From Oceanihabitans gracilariae (GTDB taxonomy: Bacteria > Bacteroidota > Bacteroidia > Flavobacteriales > Flavobacteriaceae), in contig NZ_JBHULM010000007.1 in the NCBI RefSeq assembly GCF_042684485.1, positions 434,001-498,000 on the forward strand: a stretch of DNA of 64,000 nucleotides, given 5' to 3'. The position numbers were made by a program, and so were the translations under genes. The notes under the pieces are model-generated. The model was not told where the DNA came from, ran no database searches, and saw only the letters and a list, made by a program, of their open reading frames with translations. This document shows positions 52,997 through 62,923 of this stretch, one piece after another (positions within the stretch are counted from its first letter, which is position 1; each line of letters begins with the position of its first letter).

Positions 52997-53347
52997 CTAG
53001 ACATCATGACTCCAAACAGCAAGTTCATTACCAGAAGGATCTAAAAACTGAAAACGCTTTCCTCCAGGAAAAGAAAAAGTATCTACACTAATTTTTCCGT
53101 TAGCTGCAATTACTTTTTGTTTTACCATTTCTAAATCTTGATGATATAAAACCACTAAAACTCCATTTACTATATCAGTATCTGTTTTTTCAAAACCACC
53201 TTCTACTCCACTATCTGAAAAAGCGATATACATTTCGCCATAATCTGTAAACGACCAACCAAAAACTTTAGAATAAAATGATTTTGTAGCATCTAAGTCT
53301 TTCGCTTTAAATTCTATGTAGTTGATGTGGTTGCTGGTTGGTTTCAT
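52997..53347 (-). CDS. VOC (glyoxalase/bleomycin resistance) family protein
   Basis: 116 residues with one beta-alpha-beta-beta-beta pair of modules. HINYIEFKAKDLDATKSFYSKVFGW is the N-terminal strand-helix signature, and FQFLDPSGNELAVW is the late metal-site region with the conserved Glu. The substrate is not readable. It lies near tsaC on the same strand but with a 56-bp gap. Confidence 0.85.
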   Translation of the reverse strand: MKPTSNHINYIEFKAKDLDATKSFYSKVFGWSFTDYGEMYIAFSDSGVEGGFEKTDTDIVNGVLVVLYHQDLEMVKQKVIAANGKISVDTFSFPGGKRFQFLDPSGNELAVWSHDV

Positions 53348-53403
53348 TATTTAATTGTTTTATTTATTCCTGCTTCACTATGCAAATTAATTGCCATAAA
53401 GCC

Positions 53404-54024
53404 TTATAAAATATCTAAACTCCCTTTTCCTTCTCTAACAATAATTGGATCACCTTCAGAAAAATCAATAACTGTAGAAGCTTCATTATCTCCATAACCT
53501 CCATCAATTACTAAATCTACAAGATTATCCCATTTTTCTAAAATAAGCTCAGGATCTGTAGTATACTCTAAAATAGTATCTTCATCACGAATAGATGTAG
53601 AAACAATTGGGTTACCAAGCTCTTTAACAATTTCTAAGGCTATATTATTGTTTGGCACACGTATACCTACCGTTTTTTTCTTTTTAAAAACAACAGGTAA
53701 GCTTTTTGCGCCTGGAAGAATAAAAGTATAAGGACCTGGTAATGCTCTTTTTAATATTTTAAAGGTAGAAGAATCAATTTGCTTTACGTAGTCACTTAAA
53801 TTACTTAAATCTTCACAAATAAAAGAAAAGTTTGCCTTTTCTAGCTTTACTCCTTTTATTCTTGCTATTCGTTCTAAAGCTTTGGTATTAGTAATATCAC
53901 AACCTAAACCATAAACAGTATCTGTAGGATAAATTATTAAACCTCCTTTTTTTAAAACGTCAACAACTTTCCTAATCATTTTACTATTAGGGTTTTCCTC
54001 ATAAATCTTTATAAATTGAGCCAT
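53404..54024 (-). CDS. L-threonylcarbamoyladenylate synthase (Sua5/YciO/YrdC)
   Basis: 206 residues. The N-terminal KGGLIIYPTDTVYGLGCD and KGVKLEKANFSFI belong to the Sua5/YrdC fold. LPGPYTFILPG and TVGIRVPNN form the ATP and threonine pocket. The enzyme makes threonylcarbamoyl-AMP from threonine, bicarbonate and ATP for t6A37 of tRNA. A YciO-type paralogue without proven activity is the alternative. Confidence 0.87.
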   Translation of the reverse strand: MAQFIKIYEENPNSKMIRKVVDVLKKGGLIIYPTDTVYGLGCDITNTKALERIARIKGVKLEKANFSFICEDLSNLSDYVKQIDSSTFKILKRALPGPYTFILPGAKSLPVVFKKKKTVGIRVPNNNIALEIVKELGNPIVSTSIRDEDTILEYTTDPELILEKWDNLVDLVIDGGYGDNEASTVIDFSEGDPIIVREGKGSLDIL

Positions 54025-54071
54025 AATAAGTATCTTTAAAAATCGTTTACAAAGTAATTAAATTATTTATT

Positions 54072-54932
54072 ATGAAAACCATCTCAAATACTTTATTCTT
54101 ACTAACGCTATTGTTTTTTACTTTTTCATGTGATAGTACAGATGAAAATGGTAGTACCAATAACGAGCAACTAGCATATTATGAAGAATTAAATATTGCT
54201 TATGGCACAGATAGCAATCAAGTATTTGATTTATATCTTCCTGCAAACCGAACAGAAGACACTAAAGTAATGCTACTAATTCATGGTGGAGGATGGACTT
54301 CTGGTGACAAAGAAGATATGAATGAATTTAAAAATTACATTTTACAAAACATACCAGATATTGCTGTGGTTAATATAAATTACAGATTGGCAGATGAAAA
54401 CACACCAGCCTACCCAATGCAAATAAATGATATTACTACAGTTATAAATTATTTAAAAAACAGACAAAGCGAATATGTAATCTCTGATGATTTAGGATTT
54501 GTTGGTGCTAGTGCAGGCGCACATTTATCTATGCTTTGGAGCTATGCTTTTGATACAGATCAACAAACAAAAATGGTTTGTAGTATTGTTGGCCCAACAA
54601 ACTTTACAGATCCTGCATACCTCAACAGTACAGATCCTATACTAGAAGCTATTTTAAACACCTATGGTCTAGATACATCTACTGCCTTTCTTGAAGGAGT
54701 GAGTCCGTATCACCAAGTAACAGCATCTGCTCCTCCTACTATTTTATTTTATGGAGGTCAAGATCCTTTAATACCAACAACACAAGGTACAAGTTTAAGA
54801 GACAAGTTAGAAGACCTTGGTGTTATACATGATTTTACACTGTATGAAAACGAAGGTCATGGATGGACAGGTTTAAACTTATTAGACACTACTTTTAAAC
54901 TACACGCCTTTATTGAAGCACATTTAAATTAG
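54072..54932 (+). CDS. Alpha/beta-hydrolase lipoprotein, esterase-like
   Basis: 286 residues. An SPII signal with lipobox FTFSC lies near residue 20. HGGGWTSGDKEDM gives the oxyanion hole of the hormone-sensitive-lipase type, GASAGAHLSM holds the nucleophilic Ser, and the catalytic Asp and His lie in GGQDPLIP and YENEGHGW. It probably hydrolyses esters or acetylated glycans at the envelope. It is divergent from the Sua5 gene with a 47-bp gap. Confidence 0.88.
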   Translation: MKTISNTLFLLTLLFFTFSCDSTDENGSTNNEQLAYYEELNIAYGTDSNQVFDLYLPANRTEDTKVMLLIHGGGWTSGDKEDMNEFKNYILQNIPDIAVVNINYRLADENTPAYPMQINDITTVINYLKNRQSEYVISDDLGFVGASAGAHLSMLWSYAFDTDQQTKMVCSIVGPTNFTDPAYLNSTDPILEAILNTYGLDTSTAFLEGVSPYHQVTASAPPTILFYGGQDPLIPTTQGTSLRDKLEDLGVIHDFTLYENEGHGWTGLNLLDTTFKLHAFIEAHLN

Positions 54933-54979
54933 TGTTTCAACTTAATATCTATTTTGAAATAGCGTAAACCTTAAACAAA

Positions 54980-57322
54980 CTAGCCAACAACCTCTAGCTT
55001 AGCAAAACGAAGCAATAGTTTTTTAACTCCACCAGTAGCAAACTTAATTTCTGCTTTTACATCTGCTCCTGCTCCTTCTATTTTTAAAACTTCACCTTTA
55101 CCAAAACGCATATGTTTAACAATACTACCAACTCTTAACTCTCCGTCAAACAAGTTCGTGTTTTCATTAGTAGCACTACTTGTTTTACTTACAGGTTTTA
55201 AGTTTTTTGGTGTAGAAATTTTAAATTTCTCTGGTTCTTTTTTGGTTCCTACTTTTTTCTTGAAAGTAAGTTCTTTAGGTTTTTTAAATCTAATTTTATT
55301 AGGCTCAACGTCTCCAAAAATATCAGAAGAAAGCATTGGGTTTATACGTCTTTCGTCTTTTGGTGTTAAGTTTTCTACAAAAGCATCATCAATTTCTTCA
55401 ATAAAACGACTAGGTTCTGAGTCTACTAATTTTCCCCAACGATAACGAGATAAAGCATAGGTTAAATACGCTTGTTTTTCTGCTCTTGTAAGTGCTACGT
55501 AAAACAATCTACGTTCTTCTTCAAGCTCACTACGCGTATTCATACTCATAGCACTTGGAAATAAATCTTCTTCTAAACCAACAATAAATACATTGTTAAA
55601 CTCTAGTCCTTTTGCCAAGTGAATAGTCATTAATGCAACGTGATCTGCATCACCTTTATCTGAATCTAAATCTGTAGCAAGTGCTACATCTTCTAAAAAT
55701 TCTGCTAAAGAGTCACCAGCATCTGCTAGTTCCATTTGTCCTTCCACAAAATCTTTAATACCATTTAAAAGCTCTTGCACGTTATCTAAACGCGTAATCC
55801 CTTCTGGTGTTCCGTCTTTATTAAATTCTCTAATTAATCCACTAGACTTGGTAACATGTTCTGCTAAATCAAAGGCATTAGCAGTTTTATTCATTACTTG
55901 GTAACTTTCAATAAGAGTTACAAAATCACGTAACTTATTTTTTGTTCCGTTATTAATATTTATAGATACTTTATCTAGATTTTGAAGTATTTCAAAAATT
56001 GTTTTTCCGTATTTATTAGCAGCTACCATAAGTCTATCAATGGTAGTTTGCCCAATTCCTCTTGCAGGATAATTAATAATACGTTTTAAAGCTTCTTCAT
56101 CTGCTGGATTAAGAATTAAACGTAAATACGCTGTAACGTCTTTAATTTCTTTACGTTGGTAAAAAGATAAACCTCCATAAATTTGGTATGGTATATCACG
56201 TTTACGTAAAGCGTCTTCAATAGAACGAGATTGTGCGTTGGTACGATATAATACAGCAAAATCACTATTGTGTTGTTGCTTGTTCATTTTTTCATCCCAA
56301 ATGGTTCCTGCTACGTAACGTCCTTCGTCACCATCGGTTAATGAACGGTGTATTTTTACTTTTTCTCCTTCGTCATTTGCTGTCCAAACAACTTTATCTA
56401 ATTTGGTTTTATTGTGTTCAATTACCGAGTTTGCTGCACCAACAATATTTTTTGTAGAACGATAGTTTTGCTCTAGTCGGTACATTTGTACATCTTGGTA
56501 ATCTTTCTGGAAATTTAAAATATTATTAATATTAGCACCACGAAAGGCATAAATACTTTGCGCATCATCACCTACCACACATATATTTTGAAAACGGTCT
56601 GCTAACGCACGAACGATTAGGTATTGTGAGTGGTTTGTATCTTGGTACTCATCTACTAATATATAACGAAACTTATCTTGGTATTGTGCTAAAACATTTG
56701 GAAAACGAGTTAAAAGCTCATTAGTACGAAGCAATAAATCATCAAAATCCATAGCTCCTGCTTTAAAGCATCTATCTACATATTCTTTATAAATTTCTCC
56801 TATTTTAGGACGCCTAGCCATAAGATCGGCTTCCATTAATTCCGGATTTTTAAAGTATGCTTTTACAGTTATTAAGTTATTTTTATAAGAAGAAATTCTA
56901 CTATAAATCTGTTTGGTTTTATATACATCTTTATCTAGGTTCATTTCTTTAATAATAGAACCCATTAAACGTTGCGAATCTTGCGTATCATAAATGGTAA
57001 AATTACTAGGAAACCCTAAATGATGCCCTTCAAAGCGCAAAATTTTAGCAAATACCGAGTGAAAGGTTCCCATCCATAAATTTTTAGCTTCATTACCTAC
57101 AATATCTGCAATACGCTCTTTCATTTCACGAGCCGCTTTGTTAGTAAATGTTAATGCTAGTATATTAAATGAATCTACACCTTGATTCATAAGGTATGCA
57201 ATTCTATAGGTAAGCACTCTAGTTTTTCCAGAACCTGCTCCTGCAATTACTATCATAGGACCATCTTTTTGAATGGTTGGTGCTAATTGTGCTTCGTTTA
57301 ATTGACTTAAATACTTCTCCAA
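54980..57322 (-). CDS. UvrD/PcrA-type SF1A DNA helicase
   Basis: 780 residues. All SF1 motifs are present: Walker A IAGAGSGKTRVL (residues 26-37), the Q-motif LNEAQLAP, DEYQDTN, GDDAQSIYAFRGA, EQNYRST, TIHLAKGLEF and VALTRAEKQAYL. The C-terminal 100 residues include a basic linker and a tudor-like end (VGSIVKHMRFGKGEVLKI), as in PcrA. It unwinds DNA in repair. It starts with TTG at 57320-57322; an in-frame TAA 15 bases upstream supports it. Confidence 0.93.
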   Translation of the reverse strand: MEKYLSQLNEAQLAPTIQKDGPMIVIAGAGSGKTRVLTYRIAYLMNQGVDSFNILALTFTNKAAREMKERIADIVGNEAKNLWMGTFHSVFAKILRFEGHHLGFPSNFTIYDTQDSQRLMGSIIKEMNLDKDVYKTKQIYSRISSYKNNLITVKAYFKNPELMEADLMARRPKIGEIYKEYVDRCFKAGAMDFDDLLLRTNELLTRFPNVLAQYQDKFRYILVDEYQDTNHSQYLIVRALADRFQNICVVGDDAQSIYAFRGANINNILNFQKDYQDVQMYRLEQNYRSTKNIVGAANSVIEHNKTKLDKVVWTANDEGEKVKIHRSLTDGDEGRYVAGTIWDEKMNKQQHNSDFAVLYRTNAQSRSIEDALRKRDIPYQIYGGLSFYQRKEIKDVTAYLRLILNPADEEALKRIINYPARGIGQTTIDRLMVAANKYGKTIFEILQNLDKVSININNGTKNKLRDFVTLIESYQVMNKTANAFDLAEHVTKSSGLIREFNKDGTPEGITRLDNVQELLNGIKDFVEGQMELADAGDSLAEFLEDVALATDLDSDKGDADHVALMTIHLAKGLEFNNVFIVGLEEDLFPSAMSMNTRSELEEERRLFYVALTRAEKQAYLTYALSRYRWGKLVDSEPSRFIEEIDDAFVENLTPKDERRINPMLSSDIFGDVEPNKIRFKKPKELTFKKKVGTKKEPEKFKISTPKNLKPVSKTSSATNENTNLFDGELRVGSIVKHMRFGKGEVLKIEGAGADVKAEIKFATGGVKKLLLRFAKLEVVG

Positions 57323-57517
57323 ATCTCTTTCCTTTTATAAAGCGTGAAAATAATCAATCCGTAGCTTTTTATGCTTCCTAATTATTAAAAATTATAAACA
57401 ATTATAGATTATATAGCGCACTTGTTTTTACTATTGGTTTTTTAACCTTTTTATCTCTTGTTATTAACTTTAAAATGGATTTTTTATTTTTTATAAAGTA
57501 CATCCCTTTTTAATTTA

Positions 57518-57525
57518 TATTTTTG
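57518..57525 (+). promoter_or_regulatory. -7 promoter element (TATTTTTG) for the FMN glutamate-synthase-like gene
   Basis: A match to TANNTTTG that overlaps a possible TTG start, so translation should begin at the ATG at 57544 instead. Confidence 0.5.
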
Positions 57526-57543
57526 AAGAAACAATACATTTTT

Positions 57544-59106
57544 ATGGATACCATTCTCTCTTTTTTAAGTTCTATATCTTGGTGGATGTGGATTATTGTA
57601 GTTATAGTACTAGTAGCTATTCGAGATCTTTTTTTTCAAAAAGCACATACTATAAGTAATAATTTCCCTGTTATTGGTCATTTTAGATATATTCTTGAAA
57701 AAATTGGTCCTGAGCTAAGACAATATTTAGTTGCAAATAACAGAGAAGAATTACCATTTAATAGAATTGAACGAGGTTGGATTTACGCTTCGGCAAAAAA
57801 AGAAAACAACTACGAAGGTTTTGGTACAGATAGAGATATTTACTCGCACCAGCATATTTTTATTAATAATGCTATGATGCCTTATCAAATACCAGAAAAC
57901 CATCCTAATACAGAAGATCATTGCTTTTTGCCTTGTGCCAAAGTAATGGGTGCATATAACAAACGTAAAAAACCATTTAGACCAGGTTCTGTAATTAACG
58001 TATCTGCTATGAGTTTTGGCTCACTGTCTGCAAAGGCTATAGACTCTTTAAACAAAGGTGTTAAAATGGCTGGAGCGTACCATAATACTGGTGAAGGAGG
58101 ATTATCTCCTTACCACAGTAATGGTGGTGACGTCATTTTTCATTTTGGAACAGGATATTTTGGTGTTCGTGCTGCTGATGGTGGATTTTCAATGGAAAAA
58201 ATGCTTCAATTAATAGAAGAAAACCCTTTTATTCGTGCTATTGAAATAAAACTATCACAAGGAGCAAAACCAGGAAAAGGTGGTGTTTTACCAGGAGCTA
58301 AAATTACTCCTGAAATTGCTAAAATTAGAGGTGTTGAAATTGGTAAAGATGTACTCTCTCCTCCTAACCATAAAGCTTTTAGCAATGTACCAGAAATGGT
58401 AGATTTTATAGAATTACTTGCCGAAAAAACAGGATTACCTGTTGGAATAAAAGCTGCCATTGGTAAATTAGAACAATGGGAAGAGCTTGCAAACATCATG
58501 AAAGCCACAGGAAAAGGTCCAGATTTTATTACTGTAGATGGTGGCGAAGGTGGTACTGGAGCTGCTCCTCCAAGTTTTGCAGATCATGTAAGTTTACCTT
58601 GGGTTTACGGTTTTGGTGATTTGTATAAACTTTTTCAAAGCAAAGGACTAAGTGAACGTATTGTTTTTATTGGTAGTGGTAAATTAGGCTTTCCTGCAAA
58701 AGCTGCAATGGCATTTGCTATGGGAGCAGACTGTATAAACGTTGCTAGAGAAGCCATGATGAGTATTGGTTGTATTCAAGCACAAGTTTGCCATACCAAC
58801 AAATGCCCAAGTGGTGTTGCTACGCAAAGTAAATGGTTACAAAACGGTATTGATCCTACTTTAAAATCGGTTAGATTGTCTCAATATTTTAAAACATTTA
58901 GAAAAGAGTTTATAGAAATTACACATGCAGCTGGTTATGAGCATCCTTGTGAGTTTACCATGAATGATATTGAAGTAAATGTAGACGACCACAATTTAGC
59001 TAAAGAATTAAGCGGAACCTATGGTTATGAAAAAACTCCTGTACCTTTTAATGGCATGCAAGCCTTAAAAGACTGCATGTATTTAGGAGGTAAAAAAACT
59101 AACTAA
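57544..59106 (+). CDS. FMN-binding glutamate-synthase family protein, membrane-anchored
   Basis: 520 residues from the ATG at 57544 (MDTILSFLSSISWWMWIIVV). One N-terminal membrane helix is followed by the GltS FMN/Fe-S domain. GEGGLSPYH and KLSQGAKPGKGG bind substrate, DGGEGGTGAAP binds FMN, and CIQAQVCHTNKCPSG gives the C-x5-C-x4-C [3Fe-4S] motif. The N-terminal amidotransferase and C-terminal parts of GltB are absent. It may reduce an imino or 2-oxo substrate with electrons from a membrane donor; the reaction is not established. Its 3' end overlaps the lytTR gene by 8 bases. Confidence 0.85.
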   Translation: MDTILSFLSSISWWMWIIVVIVLVAIRDLFFQKAHTISNNFPVIGHFRYILEKIGPELRQYLVANNREELPFNRIERGWIYASAKKENNYEGFGTDRDIYSHQHIFINNAMMPYQIPENHPNTEDHCFLPCAKVMGAYNKRKKPFRPGSVINVSAMSFGSLSAKAIDSLNKGVKMAGAYHNTGEGGLSPYHSNGGDVIFHFGTGYFGVRAADGGFSMEKMLQLIEENPFIRAIEIKLSQGAKPGKGGVLPGAKITPEIAKIRGVEIGKDVLSPPNHKAFSNVPEMVDFIELLAEKTGLPVGIKAAIGKLEQWEELANIMKATGKGPDFITVDGGEGGTGAAPPSFADHVSLPWVYGFGDLYKLFQSKGLSERIVFIGSGKLGFPAKAAMAFAMGADCINVAREAMMSIGCIQAQVCHTNKCPSGVATQSKWLQNGIDPTLKSVRLSQYFKTFRKEFIEITHAAGYEHPCEFTMNDIEVNVDDHNLAKELSGTYGYEKTPVPFNGMQALKDCMYLGGKKTN

Positions 59107-59842
59107 ACAAGCCTAAAAAGGCTTTTTTATTGGTTTTAGAAATTGGCACACGATAGTCATTATCTAAAAGTATATAACCTTCATTTTCAAAATGACGAAC
59201 CTTTTCAAGGTTTATAATATGTGATTTATGACATTTAAAAAACGTGGTGTTAAGTAGTTTTTCAAACTTACCTAAATTATACGAACTTGTAATAGTTGTA
59301 TTATTTATAAGATGTATTTTGGTATACCCTTCATAACCTTCTAAATGCAAAACCTCATCTTGTGGTAAAAAAGAAATTCCTTTTTGTGTTGGCACAATAA
59401 TTTTGTTGCTTTTAGAGATGTTTTCTTCTAATACACTAAGTAGTTTAGAATTACTTTCACTTTCTTTTTTTAGTTTAATGATATCTAAAGCCTTATTAAC
59501 AGCAAAAACCAAATCATCATTATCTATTGGCTTTAGCACATAATCTATAGCAGATTTTTTAAAAGCTTTAAGAGCATATTCACTATATGCTGTTACAAAA
59601 ATAACATGAAAATGAACCTCTTTTAAGCGCGCTAGTAACTCAAAACCATTAATTCTTGGCATTTCAATATCTAGAAAAAGAAGATTTGGCTTTTCATCTA
59701 TAATAGCTTGAATAGCATCTTCTGGTTTTTGAAAAGCTCCAGAAACATGAATGCTAGGAAACAAATTTTCTAATTTACGTTGCAATCCTTTTAAGTTTGA
59801 AATCTCATCATCTACCAATATGGCTTTTATATTTTCACGCAT
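59099..59842 (-). CDS. LytTR-family response regulator
   Basis: 247 residues. A receiver domain lies at 1-125 with the phosphorylated Asp D58 (NLLFLDIEMP) and conserved K104 (VLKP). The LytTR DNA-binding domain at about 150-247 (HLEGYEGYTKIHL, FFKCHKSHIINL) makes beta-type DNA contacts. It starts 4 bases after the kinase gene ends, so it is its partner. Its last codons overlap the neighbouring gene and carry that gene's terminator. Confidence 0.92.
   Translation of the reverse strand: MRENIKAILVDDEISNLKGLQRKLENLFPSIHVSGAFQKPEDAIQAIIDEKPNLLFLDIEMPRINGFELLARLKEVHFHVIFVTAYSEYALKAFKKSAIDYVLKPIDNDDLVFAVNKALDIIKLKKESESNSKLLSVLEENISKSNKIIVPTQKGISFLPQDEVLHLEGYEGYTKIHLINNTTITSSYNLGKFEKLLNTTFFKCHKSHIINLEKVRHFENEGYILLDNDYRVPISKTNKKAFLGLFS
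59109..59128 (+). terminator. Terminator of the glutamate-synthase-like gene, inside the lytTR coding end
   Basis: Stem AAGCC/GGCTT with T6 after it on the plus strand. The whole hairpin lies within the last codons of the opposite-strand regulator gene. Confidence 0.7.
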
Positions 59843-59846
59843 TGCT

Positions 59847-62786
59847 TTATTTTTTCTTAATTAAAAAAACCGACTGATTTCCTTTATCTAATTTGTTAGC
59901 ATGTAATTCTTCTTCACTATAGCTTATCTCCCATTTTTCAGAGTAATTTAAAAAATGTAATCTATCTTTTAAAACGTTTGAAGATTTCACATCCTTGTTT
60001 TGCCTTTTTTTAGTGTTTACAAAACCTACTCCATCGTCTATTATTTCTACTTTAAATGTTTGTGCATCTAAATAGATAAAATTTAATGTTATTAATCCGT
60101 TTTCTACTTTATTAAAAATGCCATGGTTTACCGCGTTTTCAACTATAGGTTGTAAAAGCATGGTTGGTATTTTAGTGTTTTGCACATCTAATTTAGCATC
60201 TACATTAATGGTAAAACTAAGCTTTTCTTTAAAACGCAGTTTTTCAATTTCTAAATACGCTTTAAGCAGATTAACTTCTGTTTCTAAACTTATTTCGTTT
60301 TCTTTTGATAGCGCAAAAAATTGACGAATTAGTTTTGAAAACTTTACTAGGTACAACTCTGATGCTTCAAAATTATTTTCGCCTATATAATACTGTATTG
60401 CTGATAAAGAATTAAACACAAAATGCGGATTCATTTGCGAGCGTAATGCTTTAAGCTGTAACTCGCTCAATCGTTTATCTTCAAATATTTTTTTGTTTTT
60501 ATTAAACTGTGATCGTTTTACAAAAAACCTAGATAGTAATGCTACCAAAACAACACCTAAAAACACAACCAAAGCCTTAAACCAATAGGTTTGCCACCAC
60601 AAAGGCTTAATAATAAAGCATACTTGTTTTTTTATAGCATTAGCATCTATATACAAAACATATTCTCCTGGAGCTAAATCATTAAAGTTAAAACTATTTG
60701 TTGTGGTAGTAGTCCATTTTTTTTGAATGGGATCTAATTTATACTTAAATGAAAAGTCTTTGGTGTTAGAAGAAAAATCGATATTAGAAACGGTAACGTT
60801 TAAGTTATTATTCTTTTTGTAGTAAAAAACAGAATTATCTTCTGAAATATCTTGGTTATTATATTTAGCTGCTTCTACATAAACATCTAATAAAAGAGAA
60901 CTATTCTTACTATTTTTAGGCAAAATTGCAATACCATTATTTGTACCAACAAATAGGTTAGTATCATCTACATATATTTTATAAATATGGTTTGTAGGCA
61001 AACCATCACTTAAAGTAAAGTGTTTAATAAGCTGAAAATTATTATCTTTTTTTATAAACTTTAAAACACCAGAATTGGTTGCCAACCACAATGTATTATT
61101 ATTTACAAAAGCCTCTTCTACTATTAAAAAATCTGTTTTAGGTAAAGGTTTTATGGTTTCTAAATCTGAAATAAAAGAACCAAAACCATCTGTATTAATT
61201 AGCAGGTGAGAATCATCTATTTTGTTTAAACTTAAAATAGATTTATTAAAGGTTTTATTCTTAAAAGTTACAGGTTGCAACGAATCGTTTTTAATTTCTT
61301 TTAATCCGTTTGTAGTTGCTATTAGCAATCGGTTTTTAAAGTTTAAAATATCATTAGCACCTTTTTGTTTAAATTCTTTTTTAATCTTTAAAGGCTTTAA
61401 ATTTAATCGATTAATTCCGAAGGAAAAGTTTGCATAAATTTCCCCTTTAAAATAAACAAACTTACGCCCTATTTCATTGGTTAGCATTTCTAACTCATAG
61501 AACTTAGAAACATCTACACTGGTTTTTACGCCATTTACATCTTTAATTAAAGCATTTTCAAAAGAGTAAAAATTAGCATGTATTTGCTCTATATGGCTTG
61601 CTTCAAAAACATAATCCTTCTTTTTAATGAATTCTTGAAAGGATTTTTCTTTTTTGTCATAGATATAAAACCCTTTTTCATAAACTCCAACTATTAAATT
61701 ACCATCTATTATATTGAAACTTTGAATTTTATTATCTAGCAATTCATATTTCACCTGTTGTTTAACAGCTGGTAATTTATAAACTCCGTTATTAAAGGTA
61801 GCTAGCCAAATGGTATTTTGCTTGTCTATAAAGCCAAAATGCGCTTGTATGTTTTCAGGAAAAAAATAAGGATTTATTATATTAAAATTATCATCTAATT
61901 TAGCTACAAAGCCATTTCCTGAAACTTGTAAGGTATCATTTACCAAATTTATTCTAAGGTATTTTACTTCCTGAACACCTATAGCATTTAATAAATTAAC
62001 TTTTTTAACTTTTTGAGTATTTAAATTAATTATAGAATAATTATTACTGGTTGTCATAAAAAACAAACTATCGTTTAGCTGACCTCTAGATCCCGATTTA
62101 CCATAAACACCTGAGGTAACAACACTAGCTATTTTATTTTCTTTTTTATCATAAAAACTTAATACTCCGTCAGCTTTAAGAGATAGATTAGAAACAAAAC
62201 GATTTCTCATTTTTAATCTTTCTTCTTGTAAATTATAAAAAGGAAAGGTGGTTTCACCAACCCATTGGTTATTTTTTAAAGAAAATGTTTTTTCAGGTCC
62301 TGTTGGATAGATAGAATCACCAATTTGAGATGAAAATATAGGATTCATTATTTCTCCTTTATTTATATTAGGAAAAGAAATAACCGTATCCCTTTCTACA
62401 TAACCAAGTTTTGCCGCTTTAGATAAATACCAAACCTTACCATCTGAAGTGGTAAAAGCATCCCAAACATCATTAATTGGTAATCCGTTTTTTGTAGAAA
62501 TCGTCTTAAAAGTTTTACCATTATACTTTACCATTCCTTTATCTGTTAAAAACCAAATAAAGCCTTTAGCATCTTGCACAATAGTATATACATGATTACT
62601 TGGCAAACCATCTTTTGTAGAGTAATTGGTAAATTGTTGCGCCAAGGAAATTGTAACCGAAAAACACAACAAGAAAGCAAGCACATATTGTTTTTCTGTC
62701 TTTTTAAAAAAACCAGACAAATTGATAAGAAAACACCATATCCAAAAAGATAGTATTGTGATATTATGGTGTTTACTTTGTTTCAA
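59847..62786 (-). CDS. Beta-propeller two-component sensor histidine kinase (LytS-type)
   Basis: 979 residues. A signal/transmembrane segment (about 34-48) is followed by about seven two-component regulator propeller repeats (GLPSNHVYTIVQDAKGFIWFLTDKG type) over 50-620, then a Y_Y_Y domain (about 640-730) and a second membrane helix (about 735-755). The His_kinase domain has QMNPHFVFNSL with the phosphorylated His (about 786), and the ATPase carries ENAVNHG and IIDDGVGF. It senses an extracytoplasmic cue and phosphorylates the adjacent LytTR regulator. A -7 element at 62812 gives a 26-base leader. Confidence 0.92.
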   Translation of the reverse strand: MKQSKHHNITILSFWIWCFLINLSGFFKKTEKQYVLAFLLCFSVTISLAQQFTNYSTKDGLPSNHVYTIVQDAKGFIWFLTDKGMVKYNGKTFKTISTKNGLPINDVWDAFTTSDGKVWYLSKAAKLGYVERDTVISFPNINKGEIMNPIFSSQIGDSIYPTGPEKTFSLKNNQWVGETTFPFYNLQEERLKMRNRFVSNLSLKADGVLSFYDKKENKIASVVTSGVYGKSGSRGQLNDSLFFMTTSNNYSIINLNTQKVKKVNLLNAIGVQEVKYLRINLVNDTLQVSGNGFVAKLDDNFNIINPYFFPENIQAHFGFIDKQNTIWLATFNNGVYKLPAVKQQVKYELLDNKIQSFNIIDGNLIVGVYEKGFYIYDKKEKSFQEFIKKKDYVFEASHIEQIHANFYSFENALIKDVNGVKTSVDVSKFYELEMLTNEIGRKFVYFKGEIYANFSFGINRLNLKPLKIKKEFKQKGANDILNFKNRLLIATTNGLKEIKNDSLQPVTFKNKTFNKSILSLNKIDDSHLLINTDGFGSFISDLETIKPLPKTDFLIVEEAFVNNNTLWLATNSGVLKFIKKDNNFQLIKHFTLSDGLPTNHIYKIYVDDTNLFVGTNNGIAILPKNSKNSSLLLDVYVEAAKYNNQDISEDNSVFYYKKNNNLNVTVSNIDFSSNTKDFSFKYKLDPIQKKWTTTTTNSFNFNDLAPGEYVLYIDANAIKKQVCFIIKPLWWQTYWFKALVVFLGVVLVALLSRFFVKRSQFNKNKKIFEDKRLSELQLKALRSQMNPHFVFNSLSAIQYYIGENNFEASELYLVKFSKLIRQFFALSKENEISLETEVNLLKAYLEIEKLRFKEKLSFTINVDAKLDVQNTKIPTMLLQPIVENAVNHGIFNKVENGLITLNFIYLDAQTFKVEIIDDGVGFVNTKKRQNKDVKSSNVLKDRLHFLNYSEKWEISYSEEELHANKLDKGNQSVFLIKKK

Positions 62787-62811
62787 TAGTATTTACTTTT
62801 ATGTTGTATTA

Positions 62812-62819
62812 CAAATATA
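62812..62819 (-). promoter_or_regulatory. -7 promoter element (TATATTTG) for the kinase-regulator operon
   Basis: A minus-strand match to TANNTTTG, 26 bases upstream of the kinase start. Confidence 0.5.
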
Positions 62820-62923
62820 ATGGTTTTGCAGTTGTTTTAACCTCTTAGATCTTACATCCATTAACCGCTTCAGAATTAGACTATTTCTCTATTACTTTTA
62901 TTTTATAGTATCTTAAAATGTAT

